Assembly (NCBI GenBank): GCA_016177735.1
Contig: JACOUS010000038.1
Span: 1 to 53,568, forward strand
Direction: 5' to 3'
DNA: 53,568 nt
From: Ignavibacteriales bacterium
GTDB taxonomy: Bacteria > Bacteroidota > Ignavibacteria > Ignavibacteriales > Melioribacteraceae
Shown here in pieces: positions 23,995 through 32,922 of this stretch. The translations under genes were made by a program, and so were the position numbers. How positions within the stretch are numbered: the stretch's first letter is position 1; each line of letters opens with the position of its first letter. Under the pieces are notes generated by a model that was not told where the DNA came from, made no database searches, and saw only the letters and a list, made by a program, of their open reading frames with translations.

Positions 23995-26895
23995 CTAAAA
24001 AATTGTCCAATAAGCTGAAAGCTGTCCGGAAAAGAAACGGTAGCTTGAATCATTACGCGAAGTACTTCCAACAGATAATCTTCCCGATATCAATAAATTT
24101 TTCAGCACGTTGTAGTAAACATCGAGATGTCCTTCCAAAGCAATTAATTTGTTCCTCGGAATTAAACCGAGCTTTCCGCCGAGCGTAACACGCAAATCTG
24201 TTTTGCGTTCGAGTTCGTTATCGAGCCAGATGCTGTGCGATTCAAAAGTAGTCGGCGAATAATAGAAAGACGATTTGTATTTATAGTTTGTGTAATAATA
24301 TTCGTAACCGGCTGCAAGATCTTTATAAAGATATTTTCCGAGACGGAGTACAAAATCATTCCCTTCATTGCCGTCCGATACCGAAATATACTGAAACGAG
24401 CCGCTGATCTTAAAACCATCACGGTGTTTGTAATAGCCTTCAAACCGGTAGAGATTGGCGTAGTATCTATTGTCGATCAAATACGGTGAGTAGAGAATTA
24501 AAGCAGCATCGGAATTTTGATAAATAACCGACAACGAAATTGTATCTCTTTTTTCGAATCGGATGAATGCATCACTCTCGTCTCTTTTTATGTAGCCTTG
24601 CGAATTACTCGTTCCGAAACCGGCGCCCAAATTTAAATTGCGGCTCAGCCGCGCAATGATGTGTCCTTTAAAAGTTGTGTAATTGATATCGCCCGTGTAA
24701 GTGTATGTGCTTGTAACATCTTCATCGAGACTTGCTTCGTTGGCATTCAAATTAGATTTACCGAAAGAGATTCCGAGCGAAAAGAAATTTGTTAAACCGA
24801 GTTCGAGACGCGAACCCATAGAAAAAATTCGGAAACTCAAATTGTCCGCATAATATTGAACATACGGTGCAAGCCCAACGTAGTTCGGGAATGTTTCAAT
24901 TATGCCGGCAATACCGGTAATGGGCAGCCAGCCTTTTCTTGTTTCGATCATTTTCACTTGTGTTGAATCGAGTTCCCATTCCTCCAACAGCAAATTGTAA
25001 ATTGAACGTGCAGAGTCGTACACTTCTGCTTTTGCAAACGAATCGGCGAGATACAAACGTGCATCAAAATCGGTCGAATCTTGCTTTATCAATTCTTTGA
25101 ATTCGCGGATTGCGCTCGCAGTGTCTTCGAGGGCGTAATAAACTTTTGCTCTCTGCATTGCGGCATCGTAGTTATAACCTTGATTTAAAACTTCGTTGTA
25201 AGTATCAAGTGCTTTTTGAAAAATTTTTGCACAGAAGAGAACATCACCGTATTCTTTGAGTATCAGAATGTTCGGTTCAGCTTTGGATAAAAATTCTTCG
25301 TAATAAGGAAGCGCACCTTCGCAATCTTCATCCAAAACTCTTTTTCTTCCGTCTTCGAGAATCGCATAATTTTTTTCTTCTTCGGACCGGAGCCGCTGCC
25401 AATCGATATTCGATTGAAGTTTTATAACTTCATCGTTTGTCGGGTCGATCTCTTTTGCTTTGTTTGCAAGTTCTTGTGCTGCATCAAAATCGCGGTCGAG
25501 TAATTTTAGCGAGCCCATCGAAATCAACGCTTCGAGATTATCAGGTTTTGCTTTGAGAACATTATCGAGATATTCGCGTGCAAGTTCTATATCGCGGTTA
25601 ATCCAAACGGAAACTTGTGCGCGGAAAAGCTGATATTCCAGGTCATCGGGATAATCTTGAAGAAGTTCATCCATAATATCAATGGCTTTATCGAACTCGC
25701 GGCTCCACGCAGAAATTCTCGCGTAGCGGAATCTTAACTGGCGGTCTTTTTCATCGGGATAAGTTTCAAAATATTTATCGAGCATAACCATTGCGCTGTC
25801 GTATTCTTGAAGATATTCATAAAACTCGGCAACAAGTTTGAGTGATTCTTTATCGGTTTCGTCTTTCATCAATTTAGCTTTTGCCGAATCGAGTTTCTCG
25901 CGGTAAGTTTTTTCTCTGTACTCGGTAACAAAAGTCCATTTTTCTTGATAGCGCTGATCTTCGGCTTGTGTCACTCCAATTATTTGAAGCTGTTGATATG
26001 CTTCTTCAATTCTTCCGGCAGAGATAAGTTCGTCGATGAGTTTGAACCGCGTTTCAATATCGCCCGGATTCTTTTTTAATTTTCTGTAGAAAGCATCTAT
26101 CGGATATTCTTTTTCGAAAGCACGTGCATCTTGCTGTGTTAAATATGCTTGGCGGTTCACAATATCCAAACCGTCCTGAGCTTCTTTGAAGAACGGTTTA
26201 AAACTGAGCGCGGTTTCAAAAGCTTTTTTTGCAATTGCCCATTTACTAAGCCAGAGAGTGAAATATCCGTAGCGGCTCCACAAGCGCCAGTCATCGGGAT
26301 ATCGTTCAACATATTTTTTTAGAATCTTCTCCCCTTTGGTAATGCTTCCGGTCTTTGCAAGAATTTCCGTGTAGCGGATTATTTCATCGGGCGATGCGTT
26401 ATCATCGCGTGCAAGATATTCATCGTACCACTGTTCTGCTTTATCCCAAATTTCCATAAGCTTATATGATTTGCCAATCTCGAGATAATTGATAGGGTTA
26501 TCAGCATTGATGGCAATCTCGCGCAGATGTCCTTCAATTTTTTTGTTGAGCAGAGGATACCAAATATCAATCAGCCGCTTCAGGTTATTTTCATATTCGC
26601 CGCGTTTGCCGACCCGGTTTTCGAGAGCGATTGCACGGCGGTAATCCAATCGCGCATTTTCGTACTGCTGTCGTTTCTCAAAACAGAATCCGCGCAAATT
26701 ATAACCTTCGGCTTCTTGTGCATTCGCAGAAATGTATTTGTTCAACTGGTCAATTGCTTCGCCGTAACGACCGGCTTGCATGTGAGAAAGTGCAGTTTTT
26801 TTCAAAGTTTCGGTAACTGCCTTTTGAGGAATTATCTGAAAGGGCAGAAAAAAAAATAAAACAACAATTGCCGGTATTATTCGACCGAAGTTCAT
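23995..26895 (-). CDS. TPR-repeat protein with C-terminal YaiO-like outer membrane beta-barrel
   Basis: I start at the ATG at 26895 (MNFGRIIPAIVVLFFFLPFQ, a signal peptide); the longer frame starts with GTG at 26940. The protein of about 966 residues has at least a dozen TPR-like helix pairs (about residues 30-675; examples AGRYGEAIDQLNKYI, AQEAEGYNLRGFCFEKRQQY and DAARLYLADSFAKAEVYDSA-like units). The last 290 residues alternate polar and aromatic strands (LVQYYADNLSFRIFSMGSRL-like segments) and end in a terminal Phe (LSAYWTIF), as in YaiO-type barrels. It probably sits in the outer membrane with the TPR part in the periplasm, a layout seen in polysaccharide export and attachment proteins. 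Function is inferred only from shape. Confidence 0.75.
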   Translation of the reverse strand: MNFGRIIPAIVVLFFFLPFQIIPQKAVTETLKKTALSHMQAGRYGEAIDQLNKYISANAQEAEGYNLRGFCFEKRQQYENARLDYRRAIALENRVGKRGEYENNLKRLIDIWYPLLNKKIEGHLREIAINADNPINYLEIGKSYKLMEIWDKAEQWYDEYLARDDNASPDEIIRYTEILAKTGSITKGEKILKKYVERYPDDWRLWSRYGYFTLWLSKWAIAKKAFETALSFKPFFKEAQDGLDIVNRQAYLTQQDARAFEKEYPIDAFYRKLKKNPGDIETRFKLIDELISAGRIEEAYQQLQIIGVTQAEDQRYQEKWTFVTEYREKTYREKLDSAKAKLMKDETDKESLKLVAEFYEYLQEYDSAMVMLDKYFETYPDEKDRQLRFRYARISAWSREFDKAIDIMDELLQDYPDDLEYQLFRAQVSVWINRDIELAREYLDNVLKAKPDNLEALISMGSLKLLDRDFDAAQELANKAKEIDPTNDEVIKLQSNIDWQRLRSEEEKNYAILEDGRKRVLDEDCEGALPYYEEFLSKAEPNILILKEYGDVLFCAKIFQKALDTYNEVLNQGYNYDAAMQRAKVYYALEDTASAIREFKELIKQDSTDFDARLYLADSFAKAEVYDSARSIYNLLLEEWELDSTQVKMIETRKGWLPITGIAGIIETFPNYVGLAPYVQYYADNLSFRIFSMGSRLELGLTNFFSLGISFGKSNLNANEASLDEDVTSTYTYTGDINYTTFKGHIIARLSRNLNLGAGFGTSNSQGYIKRDESDAFIRFEKRDTISLSVIYQNSDAALILYSPYLIDNRYYANLYRFEGYYKHRDGFKISGSFQYISVSDGNEGNDFVLRLGKYLYKDLAAGYEYYYTNYKYKSSFYYSPTTFESHSIWLDNELERKTDLRVTLGGKLGLIPRNKLIALEGHLDVYYNVLKNLLISGRLSVGSTSRNDSSYRFFSGQLSAYWTIF

Positions 26896-27155
26896 CAATA
26901 AAGTTCTGTTCTCTTTTCGTGCAAAGTTATTAAAATTCACACAAATATTATACTTAAAAGTGTGCCGGCGATTAACGGCTTATTCACTCTTAAAAATGGA
27001 TATTCACCTTCCGTGTGCAAAAGAAAGAGTCTCAAAAAAATAAAGTGACTTAAAATTGGAAATAGATAAACAACTTTATATTCATGTCTGCGAATAGTGA
27101 ATTGATTAAAATACAACTTCGCCTTATTTTGATATTGTAATAAACCTAATTTAAA

Positions 27156-27396
27156 ATGCCGACAATTTTATTGTACTAGGCTGGAGATTTTTCTTTTACT
27201 CGAATGAAGGCAAGGAACCAATACATATTCATTGTCAAAAAGGTGATAAAGAAGCAAAGTATTGGTTGGATACAAAAAACTTCGATGTACGTGAAGCGTT
27301 CTGCTTCAATATGAATAACAAAGATAAGAGAGAAGTAAAAAAGATTATTTTGATCATATAGAAAGTGAATGGAAAAAATTTCAGAAACAGAAATGA
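27156..27396 (+). pseudogene. DUF4160 gene broken by two frameshifts
   Basis: The pieces of a DUF4160 protein are readable in three frames. The start MPTIL lies at 27156. The core GWRFFFYSNEGKEPIHIHCQ and KGDKEAKYWLDTKNF runs from 27179 in a second frame. The C-terminus DYFDHIESEWKKFQKQK runs from 27343 in a third frame and stops at 27394-27396. The second shift falls at the A6 run near 27337-27342. The intended stop overlaps the next ATG as ATGA, so the original was a DUF4160-DUF2442 operon. DUF4160 and DUF2442 genes are commonly paired and have been discussed as toxin-antitoxin-like; here the first gene looks dead unless the shifts are sequencing errors. Confidence 0.75.
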
Positions 27397-27656
27397 AACA
27401 ATTGCATAAAGTATCAGCAATAACTTTTAACGATAATAAATTAATTCTGATTATTGACGGACAGCATTACGAATTTTTGTTATCAAGAATTTCTTCTAAA
27501 CTTGCAAGGGCTTCGAAGGTCGAATTAGAGAATTATAAATTATCTCCGTCCGGTTATGGCATTTATTGGTCTTTGTTGGATGAAGATTTATCCATTGATG
27601 GATTGCTCAAAACTGCAAAACCGATACGAAAAATCACTCGCCGCGAAAAAACATAA
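27393..27656 (+). CDS. DUF2442 family protein
   Basis: I choose the ATG at 27393, which overlaps the stop of the broken DUF4160 gene; an upstream ATG at 27369 would lie inside that gene. The protein of 87 residues shows the DUF2442 pattern: VSAITFNDNKLILIIDGQHY, then ELENYKLSPSGYGIYWSLLD and EDLSIDGLL near the C-terminus. The family is small, cytosolic and usually encoded after DUF4160. The gene is intact while its partner is not, as expected if it is the antidote or simply the survivor. Confidence 0.85.
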   Translation: MKQLHKVSAITFNDNKLILIIDGQHYEFLLSRISSKLARASKVELENYKLSPSGYGIYWSLLDEDLSIDGLLKTAKPIRKITRREKT

Positions 27657-27720
27657 TCAAAATCGGCTTCAACAATTTCCTTTGTAAAAAAAAATATGTC
27701 AGGTTTTTGAGTTGTAATGT

Positions 27721-29220
27721 CTAAAACTGGAAATAAATAAACGGCTGTATATCTGCCGATTTGAATTGTGCCGCAGTCCAAATAACCAATGCAAGCAGAA
27801 TGGCTTTTCCGATCATCGGTATGTTCGAAATTATTTTGTGAACTTTGCTTTCGAACTTGACCGGAAGAAAGTGAAAGAAATATCCAATAAGCATAAGTAC
27901 AAGAATCACAGGCATCTGCTCGATGAATTGAGCGAATACTTCTCCGTGGAAGAATGTAAATATCTGGCTTAGCACATCGAGTACACCTTGAAAATCATAT
28001 GCTTTGAATACGAGAAACGAAAATGCAACAAGATGGAACGTAACAAGTATCTGGAAAAATTTGAGAAACGGCGTGTTGGCAATTTTCAGTTTAGTGTAAA
28101 TATAATTTTTGGGTTTTTGCAGAAGAATTCCAACCGACATGTAGAAGCCGTGAATGACTCCCCACAAAATAAAATTCCAGCCGGCGCCGTGCCATAAACC
28201 GCAGAGCAAGAATGTAACAAACAGTGCAATAATGTTGCTGAGCATGCGTAGGTTTCTAAATTTTATTTGCACCGGACGGAAAAGATAATCCAACAGCCAT
28301 TTGGAAAGTGAGATGTGCCAGCGCCGCCAAAAATCCGCAATGCTTGTTGCTTTGAACGGTGAGTTAAAATTATCCATCAATTTGAAACCGAGAAAAAGTG
28401 CGATACCTATTGCCATATCGGAGTAGCCGGAAAAATCGCAGTAGATTTGCAATGTGTAGCCGTAAATTGCAAGTAAGTTTTCGATGCCCGTGTAGCGGAG
28501 AGGGAAATCAAAAATTCTATCAACAAAATTGATGCTGATGTAATCTGCGATAATTACTTTTTTAATCAAGCCGGCTGAAATCAACATCACTGCTTTGCCG
28601 AAATCTTCTTTGGATATGCTCAGTTCATTATTAATCTGCGGAAGAAACGCCGAAGCCCGGTCAATCGGTCCGGCAAGCAGATTCGGAAAGAAGAAAACGT
28701 ACAAACTAAAGTCGCGGAAGCTTTCGGTTGGTTTCAACGTATCGAGATAAATATCAAAAACATAATTGAGCGATTTGAACGTGTAGAATGAAATTCCGAT
28801 AGGCAGAAAAATTGCAAGCGGTTCTATCTGCCCTTGCGAGATATCATTAATAATCTGAACCACGAAATTTGTGTACTTGAAATAGCCGAGCAAGCCAAGA
28901 TTTAGAACCAGTGCAAGTGCGAGAAACAATCTTTTGTACGAAAAATTTTCCGATGCTGCAATCCATTTCCCGAAATAGAAATTTGCGGCAGCCGAAACAA
29001 TCAAAACTAAAAAATAAATGCCGGCGGCTTTGTAATAAAAGTAGAGAGAGAAAATTATCAGCAGTCCGATTCTGAAATTTTTATTCTTTCCGAAAGCGTT
29101 GTAAAGAATCAGAAAGAAGAAAAAGAGAAACATGAATAATGTTGTGCTGAAGATCAGCGGATCATCGGGATTGTAAGCAAGTAAGTCCGGTATTTTATCG
29201 AAGCGAAAATTAGAGAACAT
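27721..29220 (-). CDS. MBOAT family membrane-bound O-acyltransferase (AlgI/DltB-like)
   Basis: This protein of 499 residues has about 11 membrane segments. The MBOAT signature is complete: LPIGISFYTFKSLNYVFDIY, LYVFFFPNLLAGPIDRASAF, DFWRRWHISLSKWLLDYLFR and the catalytic histidine region CGLWHGAGWNFILWGVIHGF. Proteins of this type take an acyl group from a cytosolic donor and pass it across the membrane to a polymer or lipid outside. It is the last gene of the minus-strand cluster after an acyl carrier protein and an acyl-AMP ligase, with SGNH hydrolases at the start, which mirrors DltA-DltC-DltB-DltD. The acyl group and the acceptor are unknown. Confidence 0.94.
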   Translation of the reverse strand: MFSNFRFDKIPDLLAYNPDDPLIFSTTLFMFLFFFFLILYNAFGKNKNFRIGLLIIFSLYFYYKAAGIYFLVLIVSAAANFYFGKWIAASENFSYKRLFLALALVLNLGLLGYFKYTNFVVQIINDISQGQIEPLAIFLPIGISFYTFKSLNYVFDIYLDTLKPTESFRDFSLYVFFFPNLLAGPIDRASAFLPQINNELSISKEDFGKAVMLISAGLIKKVIIADYISINFVDRIFDFPLRYTGIENLLAIYGYTLQIYCDFSGYSDMAIGIALFLGFKLMDNFNSPFKATSIADFWRRWHISLSKWLLDYLFRPVQIKFRNLRMLSNIIALFVTFLLCGLWHGAGWNFILWGVIHGFYMSVGILLQKPKNYIYTKLKIANTPFLKFFQILVTFHLVAFSFLVFKAYDFQGVLDVLSQIFTFFHGEVFAQFIEQMPVILVLMLIGYFFHFLPVKFESKVHKIISNIPMIGKAILLALVIWTAAQFKSADIQPFIYFQF

Positions 29221-29299
29221 ATTTAATGCGGATTAACTGGAAGGAAAATAATTTTGCCACAGAGGCACAGAGAACGCAGAGAAAAAAAATCATAATCAT

Positions 29300-29533
29300 T
29301 TACTTACCGAGTTTGGAATCGAGAAGTTTTTGCAAATCGCCCACGCATTTCAAACGGAGCAGTTCGTAGCTTTTGAATTTAACTTTGAAATTCTCTTCGA
29401 CCGCAAGAATGATATTGATATGATTGAGCGAATCCCAGCCCGGCACTTCGGGCGCGGTAGTTTCGTCGTTGATTTCAAAATCATCGAGGTTGAGCTGTTT
29501 GAGAATAACTTTTTTTAGTTCGGGTGAAATCAT
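29300..29533 (-). CDS. Acyl carrier protein (DltC/ACP-like)
   Basis: I start at the ATG at 29533 (MISPELKKVILKQLNLDDFE), because GGAG lies at the proper distance and the ATG overlaps the stop of the ligase gene as TAATG; another ATG at 29545 adds four residues. The protein of 77 residues carries the phosphopantetheine site GWDSLNHINIILAVEENFKV, with the serine of the DSL motif. It follows the acyl-AMP ligase gene with translational coupling and precedes the MBOAT gene, so it is a dedicated carrier that receives the activated acyl group. The sequence after DSL (NHINI rather than LDTVEL) differs from fatty acid synthesis ACP. Confidence 0.93.
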   Translation of the reverse strand: MISPELKKVILKQLNLDDFEINDETTAPEVPGWDSLNHINIILAVEENFKVKFKSYELLRLKCVGDLQKLLDSKLGK

Positions 29534-31251
29534 TATCTGCTCCATACTTGCGGATCGTCTCCGCTTGCTATTCTTTCTTTGTTAGTTTTTCTGCTCGGTT
29601 TGCCGGATGAACTTTTTATCAGCCATCTTGGGGGAACAAGATAAACCTTGTGAATATTTATATCAATAGTCATCCCGGCTTTAATTATATCGAGCCGGAT
29701 TTTTTTTCTTCCTTCTTCGGTTTGGTCTTCTACTTCGGCAACAACTGCAACTTGCTCTGTTCCCATTTCAGGGTCTTCTTCGCCGAATGCAACAACTCTT
29801 CCGTGAGTTATGCCGGGCACATTGTTCATAGCGTCTTCAATATCTTCGGGATAAATATTTTTACCGGCAACAATTATAATATCTTTCTTTCTGCCGATAA
29901 CGTAAAACTCATCTTTCCATTTGAATCCGTAATCGCCGCTGTAGTACCATCCGTCGGAAACAACTTCCGCGGTTTTTTCGGGATAATTTCTATATCCATC
30001 GAATAATGAAATCGATGTCACTGCAATCTCGCCAACGAGTCCGTCCGCAATTTCATTCCTGTTCTCATCAACAACTTTAGCACCGCATCCTTTAATAATT
30101 TTTCCGGATGAAACACAAACGCGTTTAACAGAATTGCCGTCTGCAAATTTCATGCAGCCGTTCGAAAGTTCATTCCGGTCAACTTCTAATTCTTTAAGAA
30201 ATTCACCGGGAGTTGATAATGTAACACCAAGTGTTGCTTCAGCCATTCCGTACATTGCACCAAGTGCACTCTGCCTGAAGCCGTATTTTTTGTATTTGTT
30301 GAAAAATCTTTCGTGACTGTCGTGGCGCACCGGTTCAGCCGCATTAATAAACATCCGCACACTCGATAAATCGATTTCGCTCAATTCATCGTCATGAATT
30401 TTTTCTGCGTAAACATTATATGCAAAATTCGGAAGCCCGGCGAGCGTTGCTTTTTCTTTTGTAATCGCTTCGAGATGAATGATTGGTGCAAGTACCCATT
30501 CAAACGGGTCGAGTTGAATTAACGTAATTCCCGATGCGAGTGCAATTTGAAAAGCAAAGATCAAACCGAAATCATGATAAAGTGGAAGCCAGCTTGCAAC
30601 TTTATCGCCGTTGTTAATTTTAAGTGCGCCGCCGAGGCAATCAACATGATTTAAAATTGCCTGATGAGAAAGTACCACCGGTTTTTGAAGTCCGGTTGTA
30701 CCGGATGAATGTTGAAGCAGAATCGACTCGGTTGGTTTTATGGATTTGTTGATGTTATCGATTTCCGAATCAAGATTTTTGTCCAACGGTTCGTTGATAT
30801 CCCAATCGAGTGGAAAGAACAAAGACTTGATTGTGCTTCCCTCTTTTTCAACGAGCGGTTTGATAACCGGTTCGAGCGCACTTTCTGTTAAAATGTAATC
30901 GAGACCCGATCGCTGCGACATTCCTTCCAAACCGTGTCTGAATTTATCGGGATGCAAACGCGGGTTCGGATAAGCAAGTACAGCCGGCAATGCACCGGCT
31001 CTCGAAACTCCGAGATAGAGAGGATAAAAATTAGGATTGTGCCGCATTATAATTGCGCAGACATCGCCTTTTTTTATTCCGGCTTTTTTGATTTGCACGG
31101 AATATTTTTTTGCCGCTTCAATTAATGATTTGTAAGTCCATCTGTGCGGTTCTTCTCCGGCTACCCAGTGAACGATTGCTTCGCGGTCGGGATAATTTTT
31201 TGAATTCTCTTCCCAGCGCGTCCATAATGTATTTGCTTTTGTGTATTCCAT
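29533..31251 (-). CDS. Acyl-AMP ligase (AMP-binding family, FAAL-like) loading the carrier protein
   Basis: This protein of 572 residues is an ANL-superfamily adenylating enzyme. The P-loop is LLQHSSGTTGLQKPVVLS; other core motifs are WLPLYHDFGLIFAF, YGMAEATLGVT (A5), YYSGDYGFKWKDEFYVIGRK (A7/A8 region) and the C-terminal lysine loop KSSSGKPSRKTNKERI (A10). The YHDFGL and MAEAT forms resemble fatty acyl-AMP ligases that load carrier proteins. It should form acyl-AMP and transfer the acyl group to the ACP of the next gene, whose ATG overlaps its stop. The chain length is unknown; DltA-like use of an amino acid is a less likely alternative. Confidence 0.9.
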   Translation of the reverse strand: MEYTKANTLWTRWEENSKNYPDREAIVHWVAGEEPHRWTYKSLIEAAKKYSVQIKKAGIKKGDVCAIIMRHNPNFYPLYLGVSRAGALPAVLAYPNPRLHPDKFRHGLEGMSQRSGLDYILTESALEPVIKPLVEKEGSTIKSLFFPLDWDINEPLDKNLDSEIDNINKSIKPTESILLQHSSGTTGLQKPVVLSHQAILNHVDCLGGALKINNGDKVASWLPLYHDFGLIFAFQIALASGITLIQLDPFEWVLAPIIHLEAITKEKATLAGLPNFAYNVYAEKIHDDELSEIDLSSVRMFINAAEPVRHDSHERFFNKYKKYGFRQSALGAMYGMAEATLGVTLSTPGEFLKELEVDRNELSNGCMKFADGNSVKRVCVSSGKIIKGCGAKVVDENRNEIADGLVGEIAVTSISLFDGYRNYPEKTAEVVSDGWYYSGDYGFKWKDEFYVIGRKKDIIIVAGKNIYPEDIEDAMNNVPGITHGRVVAFGEEDPEMGTEQVAVVAEVEDQTEEGRKKIRLDIIKAGMTIDINIHKVYLVPPRWLIKSSSGKPSRKTNKERIASGDDPQVWSR

Positions 31252-31333
31252 AAATTTTTTTTTCGATTTATTTGCAGATTAAAATTAAAGTTTGTTAAAA
31301 CTATCAAGACGCGTGAAATATTATTATTAACAA

Positions 31334-31390
31334 CCTCGCCCGAACCCGCCGAGGCGGATAAATTTAAGAGAAGGAGGCGGGGATGAGTTC
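31334..31390. repeat. Dispersed repeat of about 57 bases, copy 1 (inverse of 40182-40237)
   Basis: The tract contains GAGGCGGATAAATTTAAGAG and GGCGGGGATGAGTTC. Read in reverse complement it matches 40182-40237 over nearly its full length at about 80% by eye. It sits in the 243-base gap between the second SGNH gene and the acyl-AMP ligase gene, where I see no gene. Confidence 0.6.
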
Positions 31391-31494
31391 GATTATATAA
31401 ACAAAATTTTTACACACTGAAGATGCCGGCAATTTATTTAAGCAATCAAAAACATTGCTGGGAAATTATAAAAACAAGATTCTGTCTGTAACAA

Positions 31495-32895
31495 TTATTT
31501 ATAATTCTCCAACAGAGCCGATGTAAAAAGCTGTGCAATTTTTGCCGCGCCGATATCATTAAAGTGAATATAATCTTTGAATGCCAGCGGCGGATTTGCA
31601 TTTACCCATTTCGGCATCGAGTTTTCGCCGCCCATTGCATCGAACATATTCCATAAAGCAACCCCGGCTTCCTTTGCAATATTTTTCTGCGATTCGAGTA
31701 GTTTCAAAATTGTCGGATCGGTAACAAACCCGCTTCCTTTCTTCATCGCTTTATCATGAACGCTAATCATTACGATGCTTGTTTTCGGGAAAGCAGTTTT
31801 GAGATGATTAATAACTTTTACCATCTCGCGTTCGTACCATGTGTAATCTGTTTTGCGCGAACCGGCAATGTTCAAACCGAATTCGAGAACGATTAAATCG
31901 TAGTCGAAAAACTTTGCGAAGTCTTTGAGCATATCTTCTTTTATCTGTCCGATATCAACGCCGGAATTTCCGCGCAGAGGAAAATTGTCAATGTAAACAC
32001 CGGTATCGTTTTCAAGACTCACACCGTAAAAGTAAGCTTGGTCTGCAGCGGTAAATTCTATCTTAACTGATTTTGCTTTTGATTTTGGTTTGATAATAAG
32101 TTCTTGAATTGCGCTTCCGGCTTTGAGCGGTGAAGATTGCTTGCCGCCGTTATCGAACGAATAAAAAATTTCCGATGGCTTTGCGTTGGAATAATAAAGT
32201 TTAACAACGCTGAAATCTTTGAGCGCTCTTTTTGCGCGAGTTGTTTCGTACTGCACCCACGCTTTCCCTTTCGGGATTGCAATTTCACCGCTGATGCCGA
32301 GCGGCATATTTTTTGGGTTGTTAGTGTAGAGTGCGGCGCTTTCCCAATTATCCGAAAACGAATGTTTGGTTGTGAGTCTGAATGTAATATCTTGCGAAAC
32401 AATTCCGAGCCAGCCGACACCGTTGCCGCCGAATTTGCCTTGAATTACTTCGCGGATGTCCGATGTTATCAAATCCCCTTCGATTGCCGAATCCCCGAAG
32501 TGTGCAACACGTACGCCGTTTGTTTTCGCATTTTTCAATGCATCATAAAAGAATGAAAGTTGTTTTGTATTTCCGATCAGCGAAGTTTTAACTCCTTGTG
32601 TTGGTAAAACAGCAGCTTCAATTTTATCTGTTTCTGTTTCCCAAAAATTTAGAACGCCGGTAATAATCGGTTTGAAATTGAAACCGGCTTGAATTATCTG
32701 CTCGTTTATCTGAATATTGTTTTGATTCAATTCCTCTTCGGATCCACCGGTACGGATATCGGAAAAAATATCAATGGTATGTAGTTTTATTCCGGCTAAA
32801 TCATAATCGATATTGAGGAATGAAAGAGCGTAAAGAATTATTATTGCTATCGTAATAATGTAAAGCGGCTGACGGATTTTATTCTCGCTCGTCAT
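31495..32895 (-). CDS. Membrane-anchored SGNH/GDSL hydrolase-like protein (possible DltD/AlgJ-type partner)
   Basis: This protein of 466 residues has one N-terminal membrane segment (YIITIAIIILYALSFLNI, residues about 12-29), leaving the rest in the periplasm. The SGNH blocks are visible: GDS in GVRVAHFGDSAIEGDLITSD, the GLN block in DLIVLEFGLNIAG, and the catalytic Asp/His in FKDYIHFNDIGAAKIAQLF. A beta-rich insert of about 180 residues (NWESAALY to YIDNFPLRG) splits the hydrolase domain, as in GDSL-like proteins of polysaccharide acetylation loci. It belongs to the acyl-transfer cluster and is the best candidate for moving or trimming acyl groups outside the membrane. The upstream SGNH gene lies 27 bases away. 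Confidence 0.85.
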   Translation of the reverse strand: MTSENKIRQPLYIITIAIIILYALSFLNIDYDLAGIKLHTIDIFSDIRTGGSEEELNQNNIQINEQIIQAGFNFKPIITGVLNFWETETDKIEAAVLPTQGVKTSLIGNTKQLSFFYDALKNAKTNGVRVAHFGDSAIEGDLITSDIREVIQGKFGGNGVGWLGIVSQDITFRLTTKHSFSDNWESAALYTNNPKNMPLGISGEIAIPKGKAWVQYETTRAKRALKDFSVVKLYYSNAKPSEIFYSFDNGGKQSSPLKAGSAIQELIIKPKSKAKSVKIEFTAADQAYFYGVSLENDTGVYIDNFPLRGNSGVDIGQIKEDMLKDFAKFFDYDLIVLEFGLNIAGSRKTDYTWYEREMVKVINHLKTAFPKTSIVMISVHDKAMKKGSGFVTDPTILKLLESQKNIAKEAGVALWNMFDAMGGENSMPKWVNANPPLAFKDYIHFNDIGAAKIAQLFTSALLENYK

Positions 32896-32922
32896 CGTTT
32901 CCCTTTCGCATTTTGTGTTGTA

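Noticed and set aside
29255-29290. Promoter or regulatory motif CACAGAGGCACAGAGAACGCAG
   Set aside because: Related sequence occurs near 2240 and 9975 in unrelated contexts, so it is a dispersed repeat fragment rather than a specific site.
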